Positions 1-8,413 of a stretch of DNA of 64,000 nucleotides are shown in pieces (position 1 is the first letter of the stretch; each line of letters begins with the position of its first letter). The DNA comes from Streptomyces sp. TN58. GTDB taxonomy: Bacteria > Actinomycetota > Actinomycetes > Streptomycetales > Streptomycetaceae. The position numbers were made by a program, and so were the translations under genes. The notes under the pieces are model-generated. The model made no database searches. It had not been told where the DNA came from and was given only the letters and a program-made list of their open reading frames with translations. The stretch lies in NCBI RefSeq assembly GCF_001941845.1, contig NZ_CP018870.1, forward strand, positions 3,814,501-3,878,500. The letters run 5' to 3'.

Positions 1-323
1 GTCTGCGCGGGAAGCTCGGTGCCCCAGGTGGCGTGCAGGTGCCTCACCAGCACCTCCAGCTTCCGCTGGTCGTGGCCGACGACGTAGGTGCCGATCCGGA
101 CCACGTCGGCGGGGCCGAGGCCGACGGCGGCGAGGGCGGTGCGGAGGTTGGCGAAGGCCTGCTCCACCTGGTCGGCGAAGTCGTCGGAGACGACGTGGCC
201 GCTCTCGTCGGAGCCGTACTGGCCGGCTATGAAGACCTGTTCGCCGGGGGCGGAGACGAGGTGGCTGTAGCCGTAGTCGGTCGGGGTGTGGAGTCCTGCG
301 GGGTTGGTGATGCTGCGCGTCAT
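1..323 (-). CDS. RidA family (YjgF/UK114) protein, 3' end cut by window edge
   Basis: The frame begins at ATG 323 on the minus strand (MTRSITNPAGLHTP) and is still open at base 1, so about the last 20 residues are missing. The text VFIAGQYGSDESG, DQVEQAFANLRTALAAVG and VVRIGTYVVG matches the RidA fold. RidA enzymes deaminate reactive enamine/imine intermediates made by PLP enzymes, in the cytoplasm. The gene lies 116 bp downstream of the Rrf2-type regulator on the same strand, so the two may be co-transcribed. The catalytic arginine region lies near or past the edge, so activity cannot be judged. Confidence 0.8.
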   Translation of the reverse strand, partial: MTRSITNPAGLHTPTDYGYSHLVSAPGEQVFIAGQYGSDESGHVVSDDFADQVEQAFANLRTALAAVGLGPADVVRIGTYVVGHDQRKLEVLVRHLHATWGTELPAQ

Positions 324-365
324 GCCGAGCTCCCTGCTTCCGTTTCCGTTGTCGTGCCGTGGCGT

Positions 366-395
366 GCCCTGGCGTGCGGTGCCCTGGCGTGCGGT
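366..395. repeat. 15-bp tandem repeat between rrf2 and ridA
   Basis: Two perfect adjacent copies of gccctggcgtgcggt (366-380, 381-395), with partial copies on both sides (from about 355 to 405). They lie in the short untranslated gap between two same-strand genes. No function is evident; slippage is the likely origin. Confidence 0.7.
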
Positions 396-439
396 GCCCT
401 GCGTGTCCCTGCCCGCCCGGGCCCCTCCCGTCGCGTGCG

Positions 440-928
440 CTATTGCGCGGCGAGCCAGGCGCGGAGCCGCTGTGGGGCCTCGGGCGCCTGCCGTTCGGCC
501 TGCTCCCGGATCTCGTCGAGGTTCTGGGCGGCGAGCGCCTTGCGCCAGGCCAGTTCGGCCCGGCTCATGGCGTGCGCGATGGCGCATTCGGCAGCGTCCG
601 AGCCCGCGGCCGCCGGGTGGCCCGCGCCCGGTCCCTGCTTGCGGATCTCCGCGCAGCGGAAGGCCTCCTCGGGTCCCTCGACGGCGGCGACCACGTCCAT
701 GAGCGAGACGGCGGCGAGCGGGCGCGCCAGCCGGAAGCCGCCGCGCGGGCCGGGACTGGAGGTGAGGATGCCCGCCCGGGCCAGGGCCTGGAGCTGCTTG
801 TTCAGGTAGGCCGCGGGCAGGTCGTGCCACGCGGCGAGCCGCGCCGCCGACACCGCCCGGTCCGGTCCGCTCCAGGCCAGGTTGACGCAGCTGTGAAGCG
901 CCCACTCGACGCCCTCGCCCATCCTCAT
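440..928 (-). CDS. Rrf2-family transcriptional regulator
   Basis: A 162-aa protein beginning MRMGEGVEWALHSC. A winged-helix domain covers the first about 85 residues, with the recognition segment LPAAYLNKQLQALARAGIL and the wing motif GPRGGFRLARP that marks Rrf2 proteins. Cysteines occur at FRCAEI and AECAIAH, but the spacing is not the clear three-cysteine Fe-S cluster of NsrR/IscR, so a thiol or ligand sensor is as likely. The start was set at ATG 928 because the family begins just before the GVEWA/HxC helix; the frame stays open further upstream. A palindrome overlapping the promoter region suggests autoregulation. RidA lies downstream. Confidence 0.85.
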   Translation of the reverse strand: MRMGEGVEWALHSCVNLAWSGPDRAVSAARLAAWHDLPAAYLNKQLQALARAGILTSSPGPRGGFRLARPLAAVSLMDVVAAVEGPEEAFRCAEIRKQGPGAGHPAAAGSDAAECAIAHAMSRAELAWRKALAAQNLDEIREQAERQAPEAPQRLRAWLAAQ

Positions 929-931
929 AAT

Positions 932-950
932 CTGGATACTAGATATCCAG
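932..950. promoter_or_regulatory. Candidate Rrf2 operator palindrome
   Basis: Perfect inverted repeat ctggata - 5 bp - tatccag starting 4 bp upstream of the regulator's ATG, in an A/T-rich patch that stands out in this genome. It lies between the divergent rrf2 and membrane-protein genes and could control both. That Rrf2 binds here is inference. Confidence 0.55.
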
Positions 951-1047
951 AATAAGAAGGGCAAGGGTCCCACTCCGACGCCGAGCCCACCACCCGCCCG
1001 CAGCAACACCGCTCGCGCCCCGGGACCTCCCCGCTTTCCCTGGTGAC

Positions 1048-1875
1048 GTGCGCACCATCCTGTCGGCGGTCCTCATCCTGCTCGTGGCACTCCTCATGCC
1101 CGCGAGCGCCGTCGCGCACTGGGCCGACCGCGATCTGGGCGAGGCCGACCGCTACACCGCCGCCATGGCACCCCTCGCCGAGAACACGGCGGTGCGGGAG
1201 GTCGTCGTCACCCACACCGCCCGCGCCCTCACCGGGCAGATCGACGCGGGCCCGTTCCAGGCGGGAGTGGACGCCCTGCTCGGCGAGGCACTGCACTCCT
1301 TCGCCGACACCCCCGCCTACCGGACGGCCTGGGACGCGGCCAACCGGGCCGCCCACGCCGCCTTCCTCGACGCCCTCACCACCGGCCACGGCAACGCCGT
1401 CACCATCGACCTCGCACCCGTCGTCGCCAAGATCAAGAGCGAACTCCTCGCCGACCAGGTGCCCTTCGCGGACCGCATCCCCGTGACCCGGCTGTCCGTG
1501 GAGGTCATGGAGTACGACAACCTCGGCGCACTCCGGAAAGGGTTCCGCATGCTCCAGATCGCCGGCGTCTGGCTCCCCGTGCTGACACTGCTCCTGGCCG
1601 TGTCGGCCGTCGCGGTCGCCGTCCGCAGGCGGCGCGCCGTGATCGCCACCGGCCTGGGCCTGGCGGTCGGGGCCGTCCTGCTCTGGCTCACGGTGGAGGT
1701 GTGCCGCCGCCTCACCCTCGACGACCTGCCCGCCGACATCGACCGCGCCGCCGCCGGCGCGGTGTACGACGCCCTCACCGCGTTCCTGCGCACCACCGCA
1801 GGGGTCGTGCTCCTGCTCGGGCTCGCGGCGGCTCTCGCGGCATGGGTGACGGGACGACTACGCCGAACCCCATAA
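1048..1875 (+). CDS. Integral membrane protein of unknown function
   Basis: A 275-aa protein from GTG 1048. It has an N-terminal hydrophobic segment that reads as a signal or anchor (MRTILSAVLILLVALLMP), an extracytoplasmic region of about 140 residues (roughly 25-165), then three membrane helices near residues 170-192, 195-218 and 245-268 and a short basic tail. No catalytic motif was seen. It is read away from the Rrf2 regulator, and an FUSC-type transporter starts 79 bp downstream on the same strand. I do not recognise a family; similar DUF-type membrane proteins are common in Streptomyces. Confidence 0.7.
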   Translation: MRTILSAVLILLVALLMPASAVAHWADRDLGEADRYTAAMAPLAENTAVREVVVTHTARALTGQIDAGPFQAGVDALLGEALHSFADTPAYRTAWDAANRAAHAAFLDALTTGHGNAVTIDLAPVVAKIKSELLADQVPFADRIPVTRLSVEVMEYDNLGALRKGFRMLQIAGVWLPVLTLLLAVSAVAVAVRRRRAVIATGLGLAVGAVLLWLTVEVCRRLTLDDLPADIDRAAAGAVYDALTAFLRTTAGVVLLLGLAAALAAWVTGRLRRTP

Positions 1876-1954
1876 GCTCGGAAGGTACAACACGCGCAGA
1901 ACGACGCAGAAGAACCCAGAAGAACCGATTCGCGAGCGGCGGCACGGAAGCGGG

Positions 1955-3949
1955 ATGAGCACCGAACGCACCGAACACATATCGTCGCGGCGCCCCCGGC
2001 ACCACTCGCTGGCTCCGCCCGCCTGGCTGCTCGAAGGGCTGAAGCCGACCACCGCTCCCGTCCCCTGGGCCGCCGCGGCACGGGCGGCGGTCGCCCTGTC
2101 CGTGCCGCTCGTCGTCGGCTTCGCCGTGAACGAGCCCGAGTACGGCGCGCTCGCCTCCATGGGAGCCCTGTCCGGGGTCATCGGCGACACCGCCGACGCC
2201 TACCGGATGCGCGTCCTCAACATCGCCGTACCGCAGTTCTTCGGCGCCGTCGGCGTGTCCCTGGGAACCCTCGTCTACGGCCACGGCTGGGTGGCCGTCG
2301 GCGTACTCACCCTGATCGCCCTGGTCTCCGGGATGATCTCCTCCATCGGCACGGTCGCCTCCGTGTCCGGACTGCTGCTCCTGCTCAACGCCGTGGTCGG
2401 CGCCGGGCTCCCGCTCCCGCAGCCCTGGTGGACGGCCCCGCTGCTGATGGCCGCGGGCGGGCTCCTCGTCCTCGCCCTGACGCTGCTGGGCTGGCCCCTA
2501 CGGGGACGGCAGCCCGAACGGGCCGCGGTCGCCGCCGCCTACCAGGCTCTGGCCGACACCCTGGAAGCCGCCGGCGGCCCGAGCGACCTCTACGACGAAC
2601 GGCGCCGCCGGGTCACCCGGGAACTCGACCAGGCCTACGACCTGATCCTGGGCCGCCGGGCCCGTGTGCACGGCCGCAGCCGGTCGCTCGTCCGCATGCT
2701 CGCCCAGCTCAACGTGGTGATCCCGCTGGTGGAGGCCGCGCCCGCCGCCCACCTGCGCGGCCGGCCGCTGCCCCCCGAGATCCCCGCCGCCGTACGCGAG
2801 CTCGCGGCGGTCGTCGAGGAGGGCCGCACCGAGGCGCCCGTACTGGACCTGCCGCCCGCCCGCACCCCCGCCGAACGCGCCCTCGACGCGGCGCTGCGGC
2901 ACGCCGCGACCGTCGTGCACCTCTCCGAGCCGGACCCGCACAACGTGGACGACCGCCTCGGCCGCCCCGCCGCGCTGCGCGTGCGCGCCCGCCGCGCGGT
3001 GCGCGACATGATGATGTCCGAGACCTCCTGGCGCTACGGGCTGCGGCTCGCGCTGTGCGTGGGCCTGGCCCAGTCCCTCGTGTCGGTGGTCGAGATCGAA
3101 CGGTCCTACTGGGTCGCCCTGACCGTCACCTTCGTCCTCAAACCGGACTTCGGCTCGGTGTTCTCCCGTGCCCTGCTGCGCGCGCTCGGCACCGCGATCG
3201 GGCTGGTCACCGCCGCGGCCGTGCTCGCCGAGGTACCGCGCGGCTGGTGGGACGTGCCGGTGATGATGGTGCTCGGCGCGCTGATCCCGGTCTTCTCCGC
3301 CAAGGGGTACGCCTTCCAGACCGCCGCGATCACCCCGGTGATCCTGCTGCTCTCGGACCTGCTCAACCACCAGGGCTTCGACCTGATCCGCCCGCGTCTG
3401 CTGGACAGCCTCATCGGCTGCGCCATCACCCTGATCGCCGGATACCTGCTGTGGCCCGAGAGCTGGCACACCCGGATCGGGGACCGGCTCGCCGACACCG
3501 TGGACGACGCCGCCCGCTACGTGGAACGGGCCTTCGCGCCGACCTCCGACGACGCGGCCCGGGCGGCGGCGCGGACCGGCCGCCTCCAGGCCCGGCGGCG
3601 CCTCTACCGCGACCTGTCGGGCGTACGCAGCGAGTTCCAGCGGGCGCTGACCGAGCCGCCGCCGACCGGGACCCGGGCCGCCGCCTGGTGGCCGCTGGTC
3701 GTCGCCGTCGAACGGATCGTGGACGCGGTCACCGCCGCCCGGGTCCGCGTCAACCACGGCGCCCCGCCCCCGGCCGCCGAGGAGGTGGCGGGGATCGCCC
3801 GGCAGCTGCGGCAACTCGCCGACCGCGTACGCAGCAGCACCATCCCGGTGCGGGGCCAGGACGAACCGGCCGGCGAGGAGTCGGGCGTCCTGGCACCGGT
3901 CCACCAGGAACTCGCGGCGGCGCGCGCCATCACCCAGCCGGAGCGCTGA
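1955..3949 (+). CDS. FUSC family (fusaric acid resistance / aromatic acid exporter-like) membrane protein
   Basis: A 664-aa protein with the duplicated FUSC layout. A first hydrophobic block covers residues about 34-175, a soluble helical region about 180-350, and a second hydrophobic block about 358-500 with the conserved segment ERSYWVALTVTFVLKPDFG. A helical cytoplasmic tail follows. FUSC proteins export weak aromatic acids or modify envelope transport, driven by ion gradients; the substrate here is unknown. ATG 1955 follows ggaagcggg, a suitable ribosome site. The lipoprotein/kinase pair starts 37 bp downstream, so the kinase may sense the same stress that this pump relieves, which is inference from position. 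Confidence 0.82.
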   Translation: MSTERTEHISSRRPRHHSLAPPAWLLEGLKPTTAPVPWAAAARAAVALSVPLVVGFAVNEPEYGALASMGALSGVIGDTADAYRMRVLNIAVPQFFGAVGVSLGTLVYGHGWVAVGVLTLIALVSGMISSIGTVASVSGLLLLLNAVVGAGLPLPQPWWTAPLLMAAGGLLVLALTLLGWPLRGRQPERAAVAAAYQALADTLEAAGGPSDLYDERRRRVTRELDQAYDLILGRRARVHGRSRSLVRMLAQLNVVIPLVEAAPAAHLRGRPLPPEIPAAVRELAAVVEEGRTEAPVLDLPPARTPAERALDAALRHAATVVHLSEPDPHNVDDRLGRPAALRVRARRAVRDMMMSETSWRYGLRLALCVGLAQSLVSVVEIERSYWVALTVTFVLKPDFGSVFSRALLRALGTAIGLVTAAAVLAEVPRGWWDVPVMMVLGALIPVFSAKGYAFQTAAITPVILLLSDLLNHQGFDLIRPRLLDSLIGCAITLIAGYLLWPESWHTRIGDRLADTVDDAARYVERAFAPTSDDAARAAARTGRLQARRRLYRDLSGVRSEFQRALTEPPPTGTRAAAWWPLVVAVERIVDAVTAARVRVNHGAPPPAAEEVAGIARQLRQLADRVRSSTIPVRGQDEPAGEESGVLAPVHQELAAARAITQPER

Positions 3950-3986
3950 CCGGGCCGGGCCGGGCCGGACGGGGGAGCATCGGAGC

Positions 3987-4688
3987 ATGTACCGCGCCCC
4001 GGCCCTGCTGGTCCTCGTCCTGGCCCTGGCGGGGTGCGCCGACGTGGAAGGGCTCCACAACGAGGGCGACCTGGGCACGGTGCACGCCCCGCAGAGCCTG
4101 TGGAAGGACATCCGCCCCGACCCGCCCGACGAGGCCCAGAAGCCGGGCACGGCCGCCGTGGTCCCCGGACTGCCCAAGGTGCCCGACGGGCGGCTGCGCG
4201 GCGTGGACGCGGTCGGCGTCGTACGCGCCGACGTCACCTCCGCCGCGAAGCAGGACGGCGGTACGGGCCGGCTCGTCGACCCCCGGGCCGTCCGGCGGCT
4301 CGCGCTGTGCACACAGGCTGTGGACAAGGGCCCCGACTGCCCGGTGCGCCCTGCGGTCTTCCACGACCTGACGGGCAACGGCCGGGAGGAGCTGATCACC
4401 GCCCTGGACCTGGACGGCCGGCTCAGCGAACTGCGCGTCTACACCGTCCAGGACGACGGGCGGATCGCCCGGATCCTGTCCCGCCGGGCGGTCCTGGAAG
4501 GCGTGGAGGTGGCCGCGGAACATCTGGCCGTCCGCGAGCCCACCTCGAACCCCGCCTACTTCGCCGTCTCCGACTACGTGTGGGACCCGAAGGCCGGGAT
4601 CATGAACCTCGACCAGCTCACGCTCGACGACTGCGGGTCCCTGACCGGCGTCCCCCTCGGCCCGGACGCCCGGCGATGCACGCGCTGA
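3987..4688 (+). CDS. Putative lipoprotein upstream of a sensor kinase
   Basis: A 233-aa protein with a classic lipoprotein signal: hydrophobic residues 6-16 and lipobox LALAGC, placing the lipidated cysteine at 17. The mature part contains a segment DLTGNGREELITALDLDG that resembles FG-GAP/VCBS-type repeats, so it probably folds as a small beta structure outside the membrane. The last 13 bases overlap the start of the sensor kinase, implying translational coupling. The arrangement recalls CseA beside CseC in the sigE operon of Streptomyces, where a lipoprotein tunes a kinase, but no sigma factor or regulator is present here. A role as accessory sensor is inference. Confidence 0.7.
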   Translation: MYRAPALLVLVLALAGCADVEGLHNEGDLGTVHAPQSLWKDIRPDPPDEAQKPGTAAVVPGLPKVPDGRLRGVDAVGVVRADVTSAAKQDGGTGRLVDPRAVRRLALCTQAVDKGPDCPVRPAVFHDLTGNGREELITALDLDGRLSELRVYTVQDDGRIARILSRRAVLEGVEVAAEHLAVREPTSNPAYFAVSDYVWDPKAGIMNLDQLTLDDCGSLTGVPLGPDARRCTR

Positions 4689-5956
4689 GCAGCCTGCGCT
4701 GGAAGATCGCGCTGACCACCACGGCGGTGTGCTGCATGGTGGCCGCCGCACTCGGGATCCTGGTGCACAACGTGGTCGCCCGGCAGATCGTCGGCGAGGT
4801 CCGCAAGGACGCCGACACGGCCCTGGAGCACGCCCTCAGCCACTACGAGTACGGCACCACGCACGGCGACGTGAACATCGTCCTCGGCCCGGCCCAGCTG
4901 CCCCGCCCACTGCGCGACCTGGTCGCCCGCGGGGACACCGGCAGCATGGTCGGCTCGCTCGACGGCAAGCCCGTGATGTGGGCCGCGGCCCCGGCCGACC
5001 GGCAGGCCCTCGCCGTCTGGATCCCGTTCGAGGGCACCCGCACCCGGCTGCGGCACATCGACACCGCGATCCTCGCGTCCGCCGCGCTGGCCGCCGGGGT
5101 GGTGGCGCTCGCCGGCCTCTTCCTCGCCGACCGGATCAGCCGGCGCCTCGCGACCACCGCCGCCGTGGCCCGCCGGATCAGCGCCGGGGACCTGGACGCC
5201 CGGGTGGACTTCCCCTCCCGCGCGGCCGACCGGCGGCACGACCGCGGGCACGGCCGCCGCTCCCGGGACCGGGACGAGGTGCGGGACGTGGCGCAGGCAC
5301 TGGACCTGATGGCCGGCTCGCTCCAGGAACGGCTGGAGGCCGAGAAGCGCTTCACGGCGGACGTGGCCCACGAGCTGCGCACCCCGCTCACCGGCTCGCT
5401 GGCCGCGGCGGCGCTGCTGCCGGAGGGCCGCCCCAAGGAGATGATCAACGACCGGCTGAAGGCCCTGCACCTGCTGACCGAGGACCTGTTGGAGATCTCC
5501 CGGCTGGAATCGGGCGTGGAGCGGGCCGACCTCGCCCTGGTGGAACTGGGCCGGGCGGTGGAACGGGCCGCCGCCGGAGCCGCGCCCGGCGTCTCGGTAC
5601 GGGTGGTCCGCGACGCGGCGGTGCTCACCGACCGGCGGCGACTCGACCGGATCCTGACGAACCTGCTGGTCAACGCCCACCGGCATGGCAGGCCGCCGGT
5701 CGAGGTGACCGTGGAGGGGCCGGTGGTGACGGTGCGCGACCACGGGCCCGGCTATCCGCCCGAACTGATCGAGCAGGGCCCCAAGCGGTTCCGCACCGGA
5801 GACCCCGGGCGCGGGCGCGGCCACGGACTGGGGCTGACGATCGTGGCGGGACAGGCAGCGGTCCTGGAGATCACGCTGGCCTTCGCCAACGCCCCGGGCG
5901 GGGGTGCGGTCACGACGCTCAGGCTTCCTGTCGGACGCCTCCCGGAGGAAGGCTGA
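4676..5956 (+). CDS. Sensor histidine kinase, no adjacent response regulator
   Basis: A 426-aa membrane kinase. TM1 is at about residues 11-33 and TM2 at about 126-148, flanking a short extracytoplasmic loop. A HAMP region follows, containing an unusual His/Arg-rich insert (RRHDRGHGRRSRDRD). The HisKA motif is FTADVAHELRTPL with the phospho-accepting His at residue 232. The ATPase part has the N box LLVNAHRHG, the G1 box DHGPGYPPELI and the G2 box GRGHGLGLTIV. The start ATG 4676 lies inside the upstream lipoprotein gene. Both neighbours on the plus strand lack a receiver domain, so its partner must be encoded elsewhere. The short gap to the next gene carries a parS site. Confidence 0.88.
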   Translation: MHALSSLRWKIALTTTAVCCMVAAALGILVHNVVARQIVGEVRKDADTALEHALSHYEYGTTHGDVNIVLGPAQLPRPLRDLVARGDTGSMVGSLDGKPVMWAAAPADRQALAVWIPFEGTRTRLRHIDTAILASAALAAGVVALAGLFLADRISRRLATTAAVARRISAGDLDARVDFPSRAADRRHDRGHGRRSRDRDEVRDVAQALDLMAGSLQERLEAEKRFTADVAHELRTPLTGSLAAAALLPEGRPKEMINDRLKALHLLTEDLLEISRLESGVERADLALVELGRAVERAAAGAAPGVSVRVVRDAAVLTDRRRLDRILTNLLVNAHRHGRPPVEVTVEGPVVTVRDHGPGYPPELIEQGPKRFRTGDPGRGRGHGLGLTIVAGQAAVLEITLAFANAPGGGAVTTLRLPVGRLPEEG

Positions 5957-5992
5957 CGCGCCGGGCAGGCGTTTCACACGCGTTGTGATGGT

Positions 5993-6006
5993 GTTTCACG
6001 TGAAAC
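5993..6006. promoter_or_regulatory. parS: parS centromere site (ParB binding)
   Basis: Perfect 14-bp palindrome gtttcacgtgaaac, extended to 16 bp by flanking t and a, identical to the Streptomyces parS consensus. It lies in the 69-bp gap between the convergent kinase and phoX genes. ParB loads here and spreads, organising the origin region for segregation during sporulation. Streptomyces parS sites cluster around oriC, so this site indicates the chromosomal position of the window. Confidence 0.95.
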
Positions 6007-6025
6007 ATCTGCCCGGCGCAGGGGA

Positions 6026-8119
6026 TCAGACGCCGATGTTCTTGCCGTCCTCGCGCCAGACCGAGACGACTGCCGGGCGGACGATCTTGCCGGGCCCGTC
6101 GGGCCACACCGACTGCGGCTTCTCCACGGACGCGCCGTCGATCTCACCCGGGTGCTGGACCGCCACCAGGACGCGCTTGTCCTGAATGATCGGGCCGCAG
6201 GTCTCGGCGCCACGCGGCACGGTCAGGAACTGCTTCAGCTCACCGCGGCGCTCACCGCTGGTCGCGACGCCGAACAGGCCGTCGTGGGAGCCGAGCTGGT
6301 TGCCGTCGGTGGAGATCCACAGGTTGCCGTGCGGGTCGAAGGCCACGTTGTCCGGGCAGGAGATCGGGCTGACCTTGTCCTTCGGGAAGCCCGCGAAGTA
6401 GGTGGCCGGGTCGTTCGGGTCGCCGGCGACCAGGAAGAGCCGCCAGGCGAAGCCGTCGCCGGCCGGATCGTCGAAGTTCTCGGCGAGCTCCAGGACCTGT
6501 CCGTGCTTGTTCAGGTTGCGCGGGTTGGCCTCGGTTGCCCCCTCCGCCTTGCCGGGCTTGCCGCGGTCCGTGTTGTTGGTCAGCGCGACGTAGACGCGAC
6601 CGGTGCGCGGGGAGGGCTCGACGTCCTCGGGGCGGTCCATCTTGGTGGCGCCCACCTTGTCGGCGGCCTGCCGCGTGAAGACGTACACCTCCTCGGCGGT
6701 CATGCCCTCGACGTGCGAGACGTTGCCGGTGGCCAGCTTGATCCAGACGCCTGAGCCGTCGAACTCGCCGTCGGAGGGGAGCTTGCCGGTGCCGTCGAGC
6801 TCGGAGGCCGGGGAGTCGCCGGTGAGCTTGGCGACGTAGAGGGTGCCCTCGTCGAGCAGCGTGAGGTTGTGCTCCTTCGCAGCACGGGAATTGCCCTTTT
6901 TCATCCGCTTCGACGAGACGAACTTGTAGAAGTAGTCGAAGCGCTCGTCGTCGCCCATGTAGACGACCGGACGTCCGTCCTCGGTCAGGCGGGGCTGCGC
7001 TGCCTCGTGCTTGAAGCGGCCCAGCGCGGTGCGCTTGCGCGGGACGGAGTTCGGGTCGTACGGGTCCAGCTCGACGACCCAGCCGAAGCGGTGCGACTCG
7101 TGGGGCTCCTGGGCCACGTCGAAGCGCTTGTCAAAGCGCTCCCACTTGCGCTCGGTGGCGCCGGCGGTCACGCCGTAGCGCTTCAGGCGGGCGGCGGCGG
7201 TGGGGTCGGTGACCTGGCCGGCGTTGCCGAAGTACTGGTTGAAGTTCTCCTCGCCGTGGAGGGTGGTGCCCCACGGGGTGGTACCGCCCGCGCAGTTGTT
7301 GAGGGTGCCGAGCACCTTGGTGCCGGTGGGGTCGGCGGAGGTCTTCAGCAAGGCTCCGCCCGCGGCCGGACCGGCCATCCGGAACTCGCTGGTGGCCGTC
7401 AGGCGGCGGTTGAGGTGGTGGCGGGAGACCGCGGTCAGCTTGCCGCTGCGGTGGTCCTCCTGGACGACGACCACAGACAGGCCGTGCGCGGCCCAGGCGA
7501 TCTCGACCTGCTCGCGGGTCGGGTTGGCCGGGTCGTACGCCTTGAACATGAGGACTTCGTCGGTGTACTCGTGGTTGGCCACGAGCAACTGCCGACGCTC
7601 GTAGTCTCCGCCGAGCGGGAGGAGGCTCAGGAAGTCGTTGTTGTAGCCGAACTGGCCGGCCTGCGCGGCGGCGGTCTGCTTGTCGGCGTTGAAGCCGGGA
7701 GCGCCCTTGATGATCGGGTCGCCCCAGCGGATGACCACGTTCTGCGCGTGGCCCTCGGGGATGGTGACCTTGTCGTCGGTGTTGGGCGCGACGGCCTTGA
7801 AGCGCAGGCCCCGGGCGGCCTCGCCGCCCTTGCCGCCCTGTCCGGCACCGGAGGCGTCGGCGGCGGGGGCCGCGTTGGCGGCCTGCCCCGGACCGCTGAG
7901 CGCGACGGCGGATCCGGCGGCGGTGGCGACCGTCACGACGGCGGCGGAGCGCAGCATCGAGCGGCGGGAGTAGGCGCGGGCCATGACATCGCCCGCGTAC
8001 TCGTTGTCACTTGTGTTCGGCACCTCGTGGAAGCAGGCGTCGCCACAGCGGTAGCGACAGGTGAGAGCGGAACGGCCGCTCCCATGCGGGTTGCCGATGA
8101 ACGGCAGGAGCTTGCGCAC
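6026..8119 (-). CDS. phoX: PhoX-family alkaline phosphatase, Tat-exported
   Basis: A 697-aa protein of the DUF839/PhoX family, which hydrolyses phosphomonoesters outside the cell using Ca and Fe cofactors. GTG 8119 was chosen because ggagga lies 6 bp upstream and the text then begins with the conserved extension RKLLPFIGNPHG and TCRYRCGDACFHEVPNTS of Streptomyces PhoX. The twin-arginine signal is SRRSMLRSAAVVTVATAAG near residues 51-70. Later family motifs include NHEYTDE, NNCAGGTTPWGT, GEENFNQYFG, GWVVELDPYDP and CPDNVAFDP. A PHO box about 90 bp upstream indicates PhoP control under phosphate starvation. It ends 20 bp from a parS site. Confidence 0.9.
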   Translation of the reverse strand: MRKLLPFIGNPHGSGRSALTCRYRCGDACFHEVPNTSDNEYAGDVMARAYSRRSMLRSAAVVTVATAAGSAVALSGPGQAANAAPAADASGAGQGGKGGEAARGLRFKAVAPNTDDKVTIPEGHAQNVVIRWGDPIIKGAPGFNADKQTAAAQAGQFGYNNDFLSLLPLGGDYERRQLLVANHEYTDEVLMFKAYDPANPTREQVEIAWAAHGLSVVVVQEDHRSGKLTAVSRHHLNRRLTATSEFRMAGPAAGGALLKTSADPTGTKVLGTLNNCAGGTTPWGTTLHGEENFNQYFGNAGQVTDPTAAARLKRYGVTAGATERKWERFDKRFDVAQEPHESHRFGWVVELDPYDPNSVPRKRTALGRFKHEAAQPRLTEDGRPVVYMGDDERFDYFYKFVSSKRMKKGNSRAAKEHNLTLLDEGTLYVAKLTGDSPASELDGTGKLPSDGEFDGSGVWIKLATGNVSHVEGMTAEEVYVFTRQAADKVGATKMDRPEDVEPSPRTGRVYVALTNNTDRGKPGKAEGATEANPRNLNKHGQVLELAENFDDPAGDGFAWRLFLVAGDPNDPATYFAGFPKDKVSPISCPDNVAFDPHGNLWISTDGNQLGSHDGLFGVATSGERRGELKQFLTVPRGAETCGPIIQDKRVLVAVQHPGEIDGASVEKPQSVWPDGPGKIVRPAVVSVWREDGKNIGV

Positions 8120-8210
8120 GAGTGTCCTCCGAGTAGCTGCGTGGCCGCCGACAACGTGTCGGAACAATCCAGCCGCGACGCTAGGTCCGGGTTGCGCCGT
8201 TGCGGCGGCG

Positions 8211-8232
8211 CTCGGATGAACGCCGGGTGAAC
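8211..8232 (-). promoter_or_regulatory. PHO box (PhoP operator) upstream of phoX
   Basis: On the minus strand two adjacent 11-nt direct repeats, gttcacccggc followed by gttcatccgag, match the Streptomyces PhoP direct-repeat unit (GTTCACC plus four bases). They sit about 92 bp upstream of the phoX GTG start and fit a position at or near the -35 region. PhoP~P would activate phoX when phosphate is low. Confidence 0.85.
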
Positions 8233-8413
8233 CCGGCACGTCGGGGCGGCAGTTCGGGAAAGGCGTGATCATCTCTGGGAGCCGGGCGCCACGAAGGGCG
8301 CCCCTGCCGAAGATCCAGCCGGGCGGCCGATAACCTTACGTGTCCACTCTGGGCAGGGATCAACCGCGCAGCACGGACAAATGACGCACGCACTCATGCG
8401 AAAGGCCTGGCCC

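Noticed and set aside
4319..4327. tgtggacaa, complement of the consensus DnaA box ttgtccaca
   Set aside because: A single 9-mer inside a lipoprotein gene; no cluster of boxes or A/T-rich segment, so not an origin.
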